Shown one piece after another: positions 37,302 through 46,204 of a DNA stretch of 64,000 nucleotides. The notes beneath the pieces were generated by a model, which ran no database searches, was not told the origin of the DNA, and saw only the letters and a list, made by a program, of their open reading frames with translations. The DNA is taken from positions 130,813 to 194,812 of the forward strand of contig CABZIF010000001.1 in the NCBI GenBank assembly GCA_902525735.1, given 5' to 3'. Position 1 is the first letter of the stretch. Every line of letters starts with the position of its first letter. The DNA is from an uncultured SAR86 cluster bacterium (GTDB lineage: Bacteria; Pseudomonadota; Gammaproteobacteria; Magnimaribacterales; AG-339-G14). Position numbers and translations under genes: made by a program.

Positions 37302-37341
37302 TTCACCTAAATTTCACTTAAATATCTAAATTTAGTCACAC
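37302..37341 (+). promoter_or_regulatory. Candidate PhoB box upstream of pit
   Basis: Four 7-mers at an 11-base pitch: TTCACCT (37302), TTCACTT (37313), ATCTAAA (37324, weak) and GTCACAC (37335). TTCACTT is identical to the first unit of the porin box. The site ends 62 bases before the pit ATG. The remainder of 37233-37403 shows no gene. Confidence 0.65.
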
Positions 37342-37403
37342 TACAGCAATAGTTTCTCAACAATCTTGTAGTTTAATAATTATTGAATTTAGAGAGTTTA
37401 AAT

Positions 37404-38654
37404 ATGGGAACTTTATTTTTGGATCCTTTCAATATACTTTTGCTTGCAGGATTTATTGGTTTTTTTATGGCTTTTGGCATTGGTGCTAACGATGTTGCAA
37501 ACTCCATGGGGACTTCAGTAGGAAGCAAAGCTCTAACTATTAAACAGGCAATTATAATTGCTGCTATTTTTGAATTTTTAGGAGCCTTTTTAGCAGGTGG
37601 TGAAGTAACTTCTACAATTAGAAAGGGCATCGTAGATCCAAATCTCTATGCAAATGATGTAAATATATTTGTGATCGGAATGATATCTGCTCTTTTAGCG
37701 GGAGGCGCTTGGTTGTTTATCGCAAGTATAAGAGGCTGGCCTGTTTCTACTACTCACTCAATAGTGGGAGCTATTATTGGTTTCGTACTAATTTCTAAGG
37801 GAGTAGATGCTGTATCTTGGGGCAAGGTCGGTAATATAGCAATGAGTTGGGTAACTTCCCCTTTATTTTCTGGAACTTTAGCCTTTGGACTTTATATATC
37901 TGCAAAAAAATTAATTTTAGATAGAGCCAATCCTGGAAAAGCAGCTATCACTTTTATTCCATTATATAGTTTTCTAGTAGCAGTCGTTATTTCACTCGTC
38001 ACAGCAAGGAAAGGTCTTAAACATGTAGGAATAGAATTTTCAGAAAATGAAATTTATTTATTTACTTTAATTTTTAGCATTATTGTTGCAACTGGAACAG
38101 CATTTTTTTTAAGAAGGAATAAAGATCAAATAATGAGAGAAGGCGGCATTGAATTTGCATTTGGATTGCTAATGATAGTTTCTGCTAGCGCCATGGCTTT
38201 TGCCCATGGTTCAAATGATGTTGCAAATGCAATTGGACCTTTGGCAGCAGTTGTAAGTGTTGTGGATACTGGCGAAATAGGATCTAAATCTTCAATCAGC
38301 CCATGGGTGTTACTTGTTGGAGGTATTGGTATAGTTTTTGGTCTAGCAACTCTGGGTTCCAGGGTCATCTCAACAGTTGGAAAAAAAATTACAGCTTTAA
38401 CTCCTAGTCTTGGCTTCTCCGCGGAAATGGCCACAGCGTCTACTGTTGTTGCTGCAACTTATCTTGGTTTTCCTATTTCAACTACACATACACTAGTTGG
38501 TGGAGTTATAGGTGTTGGTCTAGCTAAAGGCGCAGAACACTTAGATTATGCTTCCATAAGGAGAATAATTGCTTCATGGTTAGTAACTATTCCAGCTGGA
38601 GCAGCTTTTACAATTTTATTCTATATTTTATTAAGAATAATTTTTAGTGTTTAA
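37404..38654 (+). CDS. pit: Inorganic phosphate transporter, PiT family
   Basis: Cation-coupled phosphate permease of the inner membrane. The 416-residue protein has two inverted halves, each with the family signature: FGIGANDVANSMGTSVGSKA (about 17-36) and FAHGSNDVANAIGPLAA (about 265-281), plus the repeated P(V/I)STTH motif in WPVSTTHS and FPISTTHTLVGG. About ten hydrophobic segments are present. I choose ATG 37404 with AGAGAG upstream over a TTG at 37383. No PhoU-like pit accessory gene adjoins; the neighbour is the 41-residue peptide. A Pho-like box suggests starvation control, unlike the mostly constitutive PitA of E. coli. Confidence 0.93.
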   Translation: MGTLFLDPFNILLLAGFIGFFMAFGIGANDVANSMGTSVGSKALTIKQAIIIAAIFEFLGAFLAGGEVTSTIRKGIVDPNLYANDVNIFVIGMISALLAGGAWLFIASIRGWPVSTTHSIVGAIIGFVLISKGVDAVSWGKVGNIAMSWVTSPLFSGTLAFGLYISAKKLILDRANPGKAAITFIPLYSFLVAVVISLVTARKGLKHVGIEFSENEIYLFTLIFSIIVATGTAFFLRRNKDQIMREGGIEFAFGLLMIVSASAMAFAHGSNDVANAIGPLAAVVSVVDTGEIGSKSSISPWVLLVGGIGIVFGLATLGSRVISTVGKKITALTPSLGFSAEMATASTVVAATYLGFPISTTHTLVGGVIGVGLAKGAEHLDYASIRRIIASWLVTIPAGAAFTILFYILLRIIFSV

Positions 38655-38664
38655 AGTTTTTTAT

Positions 38665-39414
38665 TCAAAGAATAAATAATAACCAAATTCCAGACAAAGC
38701 AATGTGCGGACCAAAAGCTATAGTTTTTTCCAAAACATTTCTTTTTTTAAAAAAATACCAAATTATTCCTGATAAAGAAGAGACAAATAAAATAAAGGGT
38801 AAATTGTAAATACTAAAAAATAGAGATAGATTAGATATCAATATTATATCTCCCCAACCAAAAGAATCTTTCTTCAATATAAAGTCTGCTAAAAATTTGA
38901 TAGCAGATAACACGGCAAGACATAACAAGAAAGAGGAAAATCCTAAACTCAAAGATGAGAAATAATAATTGATAAGAATCCCATTAAAGAAAACGATTAA
39001 ATTAAGTGAGAAGGGAATTTTAAAAAAACTTTCATCCAAGCGAGCAATTAAGATCAAAGCAAAAATAAAAAGACAATTTATAAGAAAGATATAATTTATT
39101 GAACCTGCTTTGATTAGCATTAAAGCGAACAAAATTCCCATTAAAATTTCAAAGAAAGGGTAACTGATTGAAATATTTTTTTTACAAGATTTGCATTTCC
39201 CCAATTGAATAAAGTAACTTAAAACCGGTATGAGTGAAAATGCCGATAAAGGCGCTTTGCAATTTGGACAAAATGATCTAGGAAAAGAGAGCCCTAAATC
39301 TGGGAAATCTTTTAAAGCATTTTGATAATTCAGAATGATTGGTATGCGATACGATAAGCTATTGAGAAAGCTTCCAAATATCAATCCTAGTAAGAAAGCA
39401 TATAAAATTTCCAT
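38665..39414 (-). CDS. gspO: Prepilin leader peptidase / N-methyltransferase
   Basis: Membrane aspartyl protease that cleaves and N-methylates the type II secretion pseudopilins. I use the ATG at 39414 (MEILYAFLLGLIFGSFLN), the conserved family start, giving 249 residues; a longer frame to 39501 adds a poorly supported hydrophilic leader. Seen: the zinc-binding pairs CPNCKAPLS and CKSCKKNISISYPFFE, a first catalytic-Asp region ARLDESFFKIP and the second GWGDI. It is divergent from gspC, whose pseudopilins it would process. It may also serve type IV pili if present elsewhere. Confidence 0.92.
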   Translation of the reverse strand: MEILYAFLLGLIFGSFLNSLSYRIPIILNYQNALKDFPDLGLSFPRSFCPNCKAPLSAFSLIPVLSYFIQLGKCKSCKKNISISYPFFEILMGILFALMLIKAGSINYIFLINCLFIFALILIARLDESFFKIPFSLNLIVFFNGILINYYFSSLSLGFSSFLLCLAVLSAIKFLADFILKKDSFGWGDIILISNLSLFFSIYNLPFILFVSSLSGIIWYFFKKRNVLEKTIAFGPHIALSGIWLLFIL

Positions 39415-39510
39415 AAAATAATAATATTCAAATTGTCTCTTAAATAACTGTAATATAGTTTTTATATTAGATAATATTATTTCAGGAGAATAAATAAACA
39501 TAGATAAAGC

Positions 39511-40341
39511 ATGAATATAGATTTCTTTAATTTTTATAAAAAAAGCATCGATTTTTTTGCTGATAAGATTAAAACAATTGCTATTGCTATCATTGTTTTA
39601 ATATTTTCTTTTGAGACTTCAAATGTAATTTTAGAAATTATCTTTGCTGATAAACCCGTTCTAAATCAGTCCACTGCCGCAAAGATTCAAATTAAAAAGA
39701 TAAACCGAAATCCTTTCTTGCCAAATTATGAATTTCAAGGAAATTCCAATGTTTTTTTAAACACTATTAAAGCTCCAGAAACATCTTTATCTTTAAAGTT
39801 ATTTGGTGTGACTTCATCAGAGGATAAAAATTTTGCAATTATTGGTCTCAATAAATCAGATCAAAAAGAGTATCAGACAGGAGATCGCATCTTAGATAAT
39901 GTTTTTTTAGAGTCGATACATAAAGATTATGTAACGATCAATAGATCTGGAGTTGCAGAGAGTCTCTCATTTAATAAACCAAACCTAATTTCTGGAATAG
40001 AAACTGAAATTTTAAAAAATCCTGCAAATAAAAATGACAATATAATTTCTGCGGAGTGGCTATCAAATCAAAATATTCTTGACGCGATTTCTTTTGTTCC
40101 AATTTTTTCAAACGGCACTTTGTCTGGACTGGAAGTCAATCCTGGAGAAAATAAAGACTTTTTTGTTAACTTAGACCTTATGCCAGGAGATGTTCTTGTT
40201 TCAATAAATGGCGCTTTAGTCTCTGATCTAAATGAAAATTACCTCTCAAACCTGGAGACTTTTTTCAGCGAACCTAGGGATCTTAATCTTTCGATCTTGA
40301 GAGATAACAATCCAATTTCGATTGGTATAAAAGTAAATTAA
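39511..40341 (+). CDS. gspC: Type II secretion system protein GspC
   Basis: Inner-membrane clamp that links the secretin to the inner platform. The 276-residue protein has one membrane helix (about 20-45), the homology region LSLKLFGVTSSEDKNFAIIGLN with YQTGDRI (about 91-130), and a C-terminal PDZ-like part (LEVNPGENKDFFVNLDLMPGDVLVSINGALV shown only by its ends). First gene of the gsp run; weak promoter-like elements (TTGTCT 39433, TATAGT 39454) lie in the gap shared with gspO. Confidence 0.88.
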   Translation: MNIDFFNFYKKSIDFFADKIKTIAIAIIVLIFSFETSNVILEIIFADKPVLNQSTAAKIQIKKINRNPFLPNYEFQGNSNVFLNTIKAPETSLSLKLFGVTSSEDKNFAIIGLNKSDQKEYQTGDRILDNVFLESIHKDYVTINRSGVAESLSFNKPNLISGIETEILKNPANKNDNIISAEWLSNQNILDAISFVPIFSNGTLSGLEVNPGENKDFFVNLDLMPGDVLVSINGALVSDLNENYLSNLETFFSEPRDLNLSILRDNNPISIGIKVN

Positions 40342-40348
40342 ACAAAAT

Positions 40349-42241
40349 ATGTATTTAAGAAATTACTTAAAATTTTGCGCGACTCTGACATTAATATTTT
40401 CTCTGTACAGTCATGCCGTTACTATTAATATGCGTGATGCTGATATCAGAGCTTTTATATCTGACATTTCATCTTTAACGGGTAAGACTTTTATAGTCGA
40501 CCCAAGAATAAATGCCAAAATAACAATAATTTCTCGTGAGGATTTATCCATTGATGAAGCCTATGAAGTAATGCTCTCTGTTTTAGCCGTGCATGGATAT
40601 GCTGCTATAGAACAAGATAACGCAACTAAAATAGTTCCTGAGATAAGCGGAAGGCAAGCCTTTAATACTTTCCCCAGGTCTAATAGCCCAGCCGACTCTT
40701 TTGTGACAGACATTATTAAACCTAAATTTGCTTCAGTGAATTCCTTAATTTCAATATTGAGGCCGATTATTTCTTCGCAGGGCCATCTGGCAGTTTATGA
40801 GCCGACTAATTCATTGATAATTGCAGACCGGGCCGGAAATGTAGAAAAGTTAAGAGGCATAATTAATGAACTTGATAAAACACCAGGTGAAAAATATGAG
40901 GTTATTAAACTTAATTATTCTTCTTCAAAAGAAGTCTCAAAAATAATTGATAAAATTTTCAATGATAATTCAGGAGGAATGAATCCAAATCAATTCACTT
41001 CATATTCAATCGATCGAAGCAATAGCATCCTTTTGGTTGGAGACGAACCCATAGTGGATAGGATGAAAGATCTCATACAGAATTTAGATACAGAGCAAAG
41101 TGGTTCAAGCACTCTGAAAGTGAAATATCTTAAATATGCCGATGCCAAGTCTCTCGAAAAGATTCTAAAGAATTTATCAGAAAATTTATCAGCACAAGAT
41201 AGAAGCACCAGTAAAATAACAACTAGCATCGAAGCACATGAAGGTACCAATTCATTAGTAATCTCAGCCGACCCCGAGGTAATGACAGCAATTGAAGATG
41301 TTATTGCAAGCTTAGATATCAAAAGAGCCCAAGTTTTGGTGGAGGCTATTATTGTAGAAATTTCAGATACTTTAGCAAAAGAGCTCGGTGTTCAAATCCT
41401 TTTCTCAGGCGATGGGTCTGATACCCCAATTGTTTCTCAACGATTTGGAAACCCAAATCCTGATCTAACTGCGATCGTAGGAGGAGAAGTTTACGATACT
41501 ACGTCCGGTTCATCTTCCATTCCAACTGCCGCACAATCACTATTAACTTTAGATGGATTCGCTGCTGGAGTGGGAAAATATAAAAAGGATGAAAAAAGTT
41601 TTGCTGCAATTTTAAATGTTCTTCGTAAAGATACAGATTCTAATGTGTTATCAACTCCTTCTATTCTCACAATGGATAACGAAGAATCCTCAATTATAGT
41701 TGGCCAAGAAATACCAATCACAACTGGAGAATCTTTAGGTGCTGACAACACAAATCCTTTTAGAACGGTCAGCAGAGAAGAAGTTGGCGTCAAGTTACTT
41801 GTTAAACCACAAATTAATGAAGGAAACTCCATTCGATTAGATATAGAACAGGAAGTATCAAGCGTATTTGGACCTTTGTTGATTGGAGCTTCTGAAATAG
41901 CTACAAATAAAAGAGAAATTAAAACGGCCGTGATGGTGGAAGATAGTGAGATCATTGTTTTAGGTGGTTTGATAAGCGATGACGTGCAGGAATCAGAAAG
42001 AAAAGTACCATTATTAGGAGACATTCCCTTACTAGGCAGGTTATTTAAATCCACTACGACTTCGAGATCAAAAAAGAATTTAGTTGTCTTTTTGAAACCA
42101 ACTATTGTTCGAGATGTAACAGATATGCAAACGATTACAAATGAGAAATACAACCTATTAAAAGCTGAACAAATTTTAAAATCTAAAAGAGGGCGACCCA
42201 CACCTGATTTAAAAGTATTAGAAGACTTAATTAATAATTGA
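40349..42241 (+). CDS. gspD: Type II secretion system secretin GspD
   Basis: Outer-membrane secretin through which folded proteins leave the cell. The 630-residue protein has a signal peptide (about 1-23), the N0 domain (INMRDADIRAFISDISSLTGK), three N1-N3 repeats (IIKPKFASVNSLI, IKLNYSSSKEVSKII, KVKYLKYADAKSLEKIL) and the C-terminal secretin domain with VLSTPSILTMDNEES, VPLLGDIPLLGRLF and KKNLVVFLKPTIVRD. No lipobox, and no separate pilotin gene is seen. Eight bases separate it from both neighbours. Confidence 0.96.
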   Translation: MYLRNYLKFCATLTLIFSLYSHAVTINMRDADIRAFISDISSLTGKTFIVDPRINAKITIISREDLSIDEAYEVMLSVLAVHGYAAIEQDNATKIVPEISGRQAFNTFPRSNSPADSFVTDIIKPKFASVNSLISILRPIISSQGHLAVYEPTNSLIIADRAGNVEKLRGIINELDKTPGEKYEVIKLNYSSSKEVSKIIDKIFNDNSGGMNPNQFTSYSIDRSNSILLVGDEPIVDRMKDLIQNLDTEQSGSSTLKVKYLKYADAKSLEKILKNLSENLSAQDRSTSKITTSIEAHEGTNSLVISADPEVMTAIEDVIASLDIKRAQVLVEAIIVEISDTLAKELGVQILFSGDGSDTPIVSQRFGNPNPDLTAIVGGEVYDTTSGSSSIPTAAQSLLTLDGFAAGVGKYKKDEKSFAAILNVLRKDTDSNVLSTPSILTMDNEESSIIVGQEIPITTGESLGADNTNPFRTVSREEVGVKLLVKPQINEGNSIRLDIEQEVSSVFGPLLIGASEIATNKREIKTAVMVEDSEIIVLGGLISDDVQESERKVPLLGDIPLLGRLFKSTTTSRSKKNLVVFLKPTIVRDVTDMQTITNEKYNLLKAEQILKSKRGRPTPDLKVLEDLINN

Positions 42242-42248
42242 AAATTAG

Positions 42249-43616
42249 ATGAAAAATGAAATCGATTTAAGTTATAAATATTGCAAAGAAAATCAAATTT
42301 TATTAGAGAAAGATCATAACCAATTGATCATTAAATACACAAACGATACTAAAATTTCTGCTATTTCCTATTTGCAAAAACATTTTAATCTGCCTTTGAA
42401 CTTATCTAAGCTGCCCTTTAAAGAATTTAACAAAGCTTTATCTGATAACTTCACAAACAATACTTCTGCTTCAGAAGACTTGATTGAAAATATCGATGAA
42501 AATATTGATCTTGATTCTTTGGTTTCTAATCTACCTAAAACTGAAGACTTGTTAGATGACAGCAACGATGCTCCTGTTATTAGATTAATAAATGCTATTT
42601 TATCCGAGGCTATTAAAGATGGTGCTTCAGATATTCACATAGAACCCTACGAAGAAAATTTATCCATAAGATTTAGGGTTGACGGCATCTTAAAAGAAAA
42701 ATTAAATCCCAGCAGCAGAATTGCACCCTTACTGAATGCAAGAATAAAAGTTATGTCTAATCTTGATATTGCTGAACGCAGAATACCTCAAGATGGAAGG
42801 ATGTCATTAAAATTAGGAGAAAAGTGGGTCGATATTAGAGTTTCCACTTTGCCTTCAAGTTTTGGAGAAAGGCTTGTTTTAAGGTTGTTAGATAAAGCAG
42901 ATGCGAGCCTTGATCTAGAAGAGCTTGGAATGACTAGTGAAATGACAAAAGATTATTTACAACAACTTAAAAGCACAAGTGGAATAATCTTGGTAACAGG
43001 ACCAACGGGTTCGGGAAAAACAACTACTCTTTATTCTGGTCTGAATTTTCTAAATGATCAGACGAGAAATATATTAACTGTAGAAGATCCCATTGAGTAT
43101 GCATTGGAGGGTGTAGGCCAAACTCAAGTAAATAACAAAGTAGGCTTGTCCTTCTCTAAAGGATTAAGAGCAATATTAAGACAAGATCCAGACGTTGTTA
43201 TGGTCGGTGAGATTAGAGATAAAGAAACTGCTGAAACTGCTATTCAAGCGAGTTTAACCGGTCACTTAGTCTTGTCTACCATCCATACGAATGATTCGGT
43301 TGGAGCTATCACAAGATTGATCGATATGGGGGTTGAGCCTTACCTTTTAGCCAGCACTTTAAAAATGGTTATAGCTCAGAGACTAGTAAGAAAATTAACC
43401 AACAAAAATGAATTCTCTGGAAGAGTTGGAATTTTCGAGATGATTAAAATTGATAGTGATATTAGAAATTTTATAAATGAAACTATAGACGAAGATAAAA
43501 TTAGAAAAGTAGCTTTCAAAAAATATAATTCTTTATTGGATGATGGCGAAGAAAAAGTTAAAAAAGGAATTACTTCAGAATTAGAGATAAAAAGAGTTCT
43601 TAAGCAAGTCGATTAA
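42249..43616 (+). CDS. gspE: Type II secretion system ATPase GspE lacking the tetracysteine insert
   Basis: Cytoplasmic ATPase that powers pseudopilus assembly. The 455-residue protein has a shortened N-terminal region, then SDIHIEPYEENLSIRFRVDG (about 127-146), Walker A GPTGSGKTTT (251-260), the Asp box ILTVEDPIEY, Walker B DPDVVMVGEIRD (about 313-324) and the His box GHLVLSTIHTND. After AQRLVRKL (about 376-383) the chain goes directly to GRVGIFEM: the roughly 45-residue four-cysteine zinc domain normally there is absent. All catalytic ATPase motifs remain, so the enzyme is probably active. Confidence 0.95.
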   Translation: MKNEIDLSYKYCKENQILLEKDHNQLIIKYTNDTKISAISYLQKHFNLPLNLSKLPFKEFNKALSDNFTNNTSASEDLIENIDENIDLDSLVSNLPKTEDLLDDSNDAPVIRLINAILSEAIKDGASDIHIEPYEENLSIRFRVDGILKEKLNPSSRIAPLLNARIKVMSNLDIAERRIPQDGRMSLKLGEKWVDIRVSTLPSSFGERLVLRLLDKADASLDLEELGMTSEMTKDYLQQLKSTSGIILVTGPTGSGKTTTLYSGLNFLNDQTRNILTVEDPIEYALEGVGQTQVNNKVGLSFSKGLRAILRQDPDVVMVGEIRDKETAETAIQASLTGHLVLSTIHTNDSVGAITRLIDMGVEPYLLASTLKMVIAQRLVRKLTNKNEFSGRVGIFEMIKIDSDIRNFINETIDEDKIRKVAFKKYNSLLDDGEEKVKKGITSELEIKRVLKQVD

Positions 43617-43618
43617 TT

Positions 43619-44827
43619 ATGGCTAGTTTTACATACAAAGCAATTGATCATAACGGTGAAACCGAAAATGGCTATTTGATAGCCGAAAATATCGATGAAG
43701 CTCAAAACGAACTAAAAAATAGAAAACTAATTCCACTAAAACTAAAAAAATCAAACACAAGATTTAATTTTAGTTTTTTTTCAACGATCGGCTTTTCAAA
43801 ATTGTCATTAATTTCAAGACAATTATCTACTTTAATCAATAGCGGCATACCTGTTGATCAAGCTTTAGATTCAGTTTCAAATCAAATTGAACCTCTTCGA
43901 GTTAAAAATAAACTGAAACAGGTTTCTTTAAAAGTAAAATCAGGTTTCAAATTTTCTGAATCATTAGAAGAACACCCTGAGTCTTTTGACAAACTATACT
44001 GCTCGCTCATAAAAGCTGGAGAATCTTCTGGTGAGCTGGGAGTAATTTTAGAAAAAACATCAGACTTTTTAGAAAAAAGAGCAAATATGACTCAGGAAAT
44101 CACAGGAGCTTTAGTTTATCCCGCCATTCTCTTCACTGTTGCTTTGGGAATAATAAGTATGTTGCTTGTTTATGTAATTCCAGACGTAGTTTCACAATTT
44201 TCCTCTTTGAATAGAGAACTGCCTTTTTTAACCAAATATCTAATTAATCTTTCTGAAATAATCAGTAGTCCGTTTTTTTTATTTTCATTAATGATTCCTC
44301 TCTTATCTTTTTTTATTTTAGTAAGATACTTAGGAGTTGAAAAAGTAAAAACTAAATTTGATAAGGTTTTATTAAAAATACCAGTAATTAAAGATTTTTT
44401 ATTAGATGCTGATTTATCTAGATTTACTAGTTCGCTGAGTCTACTAAGGGTAGGAAATGTATCTATCCTAAATGCTTTGCAGATTTCATCTGATACAATT
44501 TCGAATAGCTACTTGAGAAGCTCAATAAAAAAAGCATCAAATAACGTTAAAGAAGGAGAATCTATTGCGAGATCTTTGGAAAAAGTTGATGTTGTGCCGC
44601 CGTTAGTTATTCAGATGATTCAAAATGGAGAAAATTCAGGAAAACTCGAAGAGATGTTATCTAAGCTCTCAGATTATTTAGAAACAAGATTTAAAAATTC
44701 AACTAAAATTGCAATGAATCTCCTTGAACCATTAGTTATTATTATTCTAGGAGTCTTTGTTGCTTTGATTGTTTTGGCAATTCTTTTGCCATTAATCCAA
44801 TTAAATACTTTTACGACAACGTTATGA
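43619..44827 (+). CDS. gspF: Type II secretion system inner-membrane protein GspF
   Basis: Polytopic platform protein that contacts GspE and GspL. The 402-residue protein begins FTYKAIDHNGETENGYL, has two repeated cytoplasmic GspF domains (SRQLSTLINSGIPVDQALD at about 65-83; SRFTSSLSLLRVGNVSILNAL at about 265-285) each followed by an AGESSGELG / NGENSGKLEEML loop, and three hydrophobic helices (about 163-188, 212-237, 371-395). Length and layout match the family. It overlaps gspG by four bases. Confidence 0.95.
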   Translation: MASFTYKAIDHNGETENGYLIAENIDEAQNELKNRKLIPLKLKKSNTRFNFSFFSTIGFSKLSLISRQLSTLINSGIPVDQALDSVSNQIEPLRVKNKLKQVSLKVKSGFKFSESLEEHPESFDKLYCSLIKAGESSGELGVILEKTSDFLEKRANMTQEITGALVYPAILFTVALGIISMLLVYVIPDVVSQFSSLNRELPFLTKYLINLSEIISSPFFLFSLMIPLLSFFILVRYLGVEKVKTKFDKVLLKIPVIKDFLLDADLSRFTSSLSLLRVGNVSILNALQISSDTISNSYLRSSIKKASNNVKEGESIARSLEKVDVVPPLVIQMIQNGENSGKLEEMLSKLSDYLETRFKNSTKIAMNLLEPLVIIILGVFVALIVLAILLPLIQLNTFTTTL

Positions 44828-45279
44828 AAAAAAAGATAAGAAAAAATTTTAATGTTAAATCACTGGAAAATGGATTCAGCCTCATTGAAATATTAGTTGT
44901 TCTTATGATTATTGGAATGTTAACTGCCGTTGTAGCTATAAATGTATTGCCTAGTCAAGATCGAGCAAGAGTTGATAAAGCAAAGGCCGATATCAGGATT
45001 ATGGAACAAGCTTTAGAGCTTTATAGGTTAGATATGTTCTCTTACCCAACGAAACAAGAAGGTTTGAAAGCGCTGATAGAAAAACCCTCCAACAATAGAT
45101 TTTCAGATAGATATCGACAAGGCGGCTACATAAGGAGGTTAGAGCTTGACCCATGGGGCAATGACTATCAATACGAAAGGCCAGGAAAAAACAATAGTCC
45201 ATTTGAGATTATTTCCTTTGGTTCAGATGGCCAAAAAGGGGGAGAAGGTCTTGAGAGTGACATATCTAATTTGGATTGA
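44824..45279 (+). CDS. gspG: Major pseudopilin GspG
   Basis: Main subunit of the type II secretion pseudopilus. The 151-residue protein has a somewhat long leader, then the prepilin cleavage site ENG-FSLIEILVVLMIIG with Glu at +5 and a hydrophobic helix. The C-terminal part has the GspG hallmarks YPTKQEGLKALIEKP, GGYIRRLELDPWGNDYQY and SFGSDGQKGGEG, where Asp and other residues bind Ca2+ in known structures. It would be processed by the divergent prepilin peptidase. The next pseudopilin gene is gspI; no gspH lies between. Confidence 0.96.
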   Translation: MKKKIRKNFNVKSLENGFSLIEILVVLMIIGMLTAVVAINVLPSQDRARVDKAKADIRIMEQALELYRLDMFSYPTKQEGLKALIEKPSNNRFSDRYRQGGYIRRLELDPWGNDYQYERPGKNNSPFEIISFGSDGQKGGEGLESDISNLD

Positions 45280-45284
45280 TTTGA

Positions 45285-45635
45285 GTGAAAGGTTTTACCT
45301 TAGTAGAAGTTTTAGTTTCGTTATTAATTTTATCTATAGTTGCTGCTGCAGGACTGTCGAGTATTAGTTTTTCAACAAATAGTTATTTGAAATTAAAAGA
45401 TGATTTTTATTCTTCAACCATTGCAGAAAATGTTCTACTGCTTTCTTTTTACGATAATAATTTTCTAACTAATAACATCTCCACTCAATCAGAAATTATG
45501 ATGGGTAATTCTTATATTTGGAGAAGAAATATTAATATCAACAGATCTCAGAATTCTTTAAGCATATCAGTGGAAGTAGCATCTGAAACTGAGTCTAATC
45601 CATACAAATTAGAAATATTCAAAACACTAAAATGA
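45285..45635 (+). CDS. gspI: Minor pseudopilin GspI
   Basis: Tip pseudopilin of 116 residues with a very short leader MKG-FTLVEVLVSLLIL (cleavage after Gly3, Glu at +5). The rest resembles GspI in size, including IAENVLLL and YIWRRNI followed by a beta region. It starts with GTG at 45285, six bases after gspG. GspI was chosen over GspH because of its size, its short leader and its place directly before gspJ and gspK. It overlaps gspJ by four bases. Confidence 0.82.
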   Translation: MKGFTLVEVLVSLLILSIVAAAGLSSISFSTNSYLKLKDDFYSSTIAENVLLLSFYDNNFLTNNISTQSEIMMGNSYIWRRNININRSQNSLSISVEVASETESNPYKLEIFKTLK

Positions 45636-46204
45636 AAATCATCAGAGGCTACTCTTTGATAGAAATGTTAATTGTCTTATTCATTTTTAGTATGATTGCC
45701 TTAATTTCTTTATCCTTCTTATCTTCTTCGGCAAATTCTTTTTTTCAAATAAATTCTAAAACAGACAATTTAAAACAACTTATCGTTGCTACGGAAGTAA
45801 TAAGAGACGACTTAGTTCATGCTTCAGATAAATTAGCTCGAAATGAATTTGGAGTTAAAAAACAAATTTTCTTTATTTCACCTTTTTTAATTGAAAATGG
45901 AACAGCTATAGAGTTTGTTAGGTTTTCTTCCAGCGACGGATTGGGAAATACTGGATCCATGTTCAAAGTAAAATATATTTTAGAAAATGGAACTTTAAAT
46001 CGATATGTAAGTAATTTTTTAAATTCTCCATATTCAAGCAAACCATTAGCATTAATTTCAGATGTTTCTGAAATTGAGATACAAAAACCTTTATCGAGTT
46101 CTTTTTCTTCTTTTGAACCTGAAAATATTCCAAAACTACTCAAATTCAACATAAAAATAGGAGAAGTTTTTTTTAAAAAAATTTTTATAGTTTCCAATGC
46201 TTAA
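45632..46204 (+). CDS. gspJ: Minor pseudopilin GspJ
   Basis: A 190-residue tip pseudopilin. The leader MKIIRG is followed by YSLIEMLIVLFIFSMIALISL, with Glu at +5. The length, the early ATEVIRDDLVHAS segment and the position between gspI and gspK fit GspJ, which forms the I-J-K tip complex. The C-terminal region is divergent. It overlaps gspK by eight bases. Confidence 0.85.
   Translation: MKIIRGYSLIEMLIVLFIFSMIALISLSFLSSSANSFFQINSKTDNLKQLIVATEVIRDDLVHASDKLARNEFGVKKQIFFISPFLIENGTAIEFVRFSSSDGLGNTGSMFKVKYILENGTLNRYVSNFLNSPYSSKPLALISDVSEIEIQKPLSSSFSSFEPENIPKLLKFNIKIGEVFFKKIFIVSNA

Noticed and set aside
39415-39501. Longer prepilin peptidase beginning at 39501
   Set aside because: The extra 29 residues are not typical; the family start (short hydrophobic segment with FGSFLN) matches the ATG at 39414.
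41491-42201. A 236-codon open frame on the minus strand opposite gspD
   Set aside because: It lies wholly inside gspD, whose secretin motifs cover this part; the antisense frame has no recognisable domain and is serine/leucine-rich as expected for a shadow of AT-rich coding sequence.
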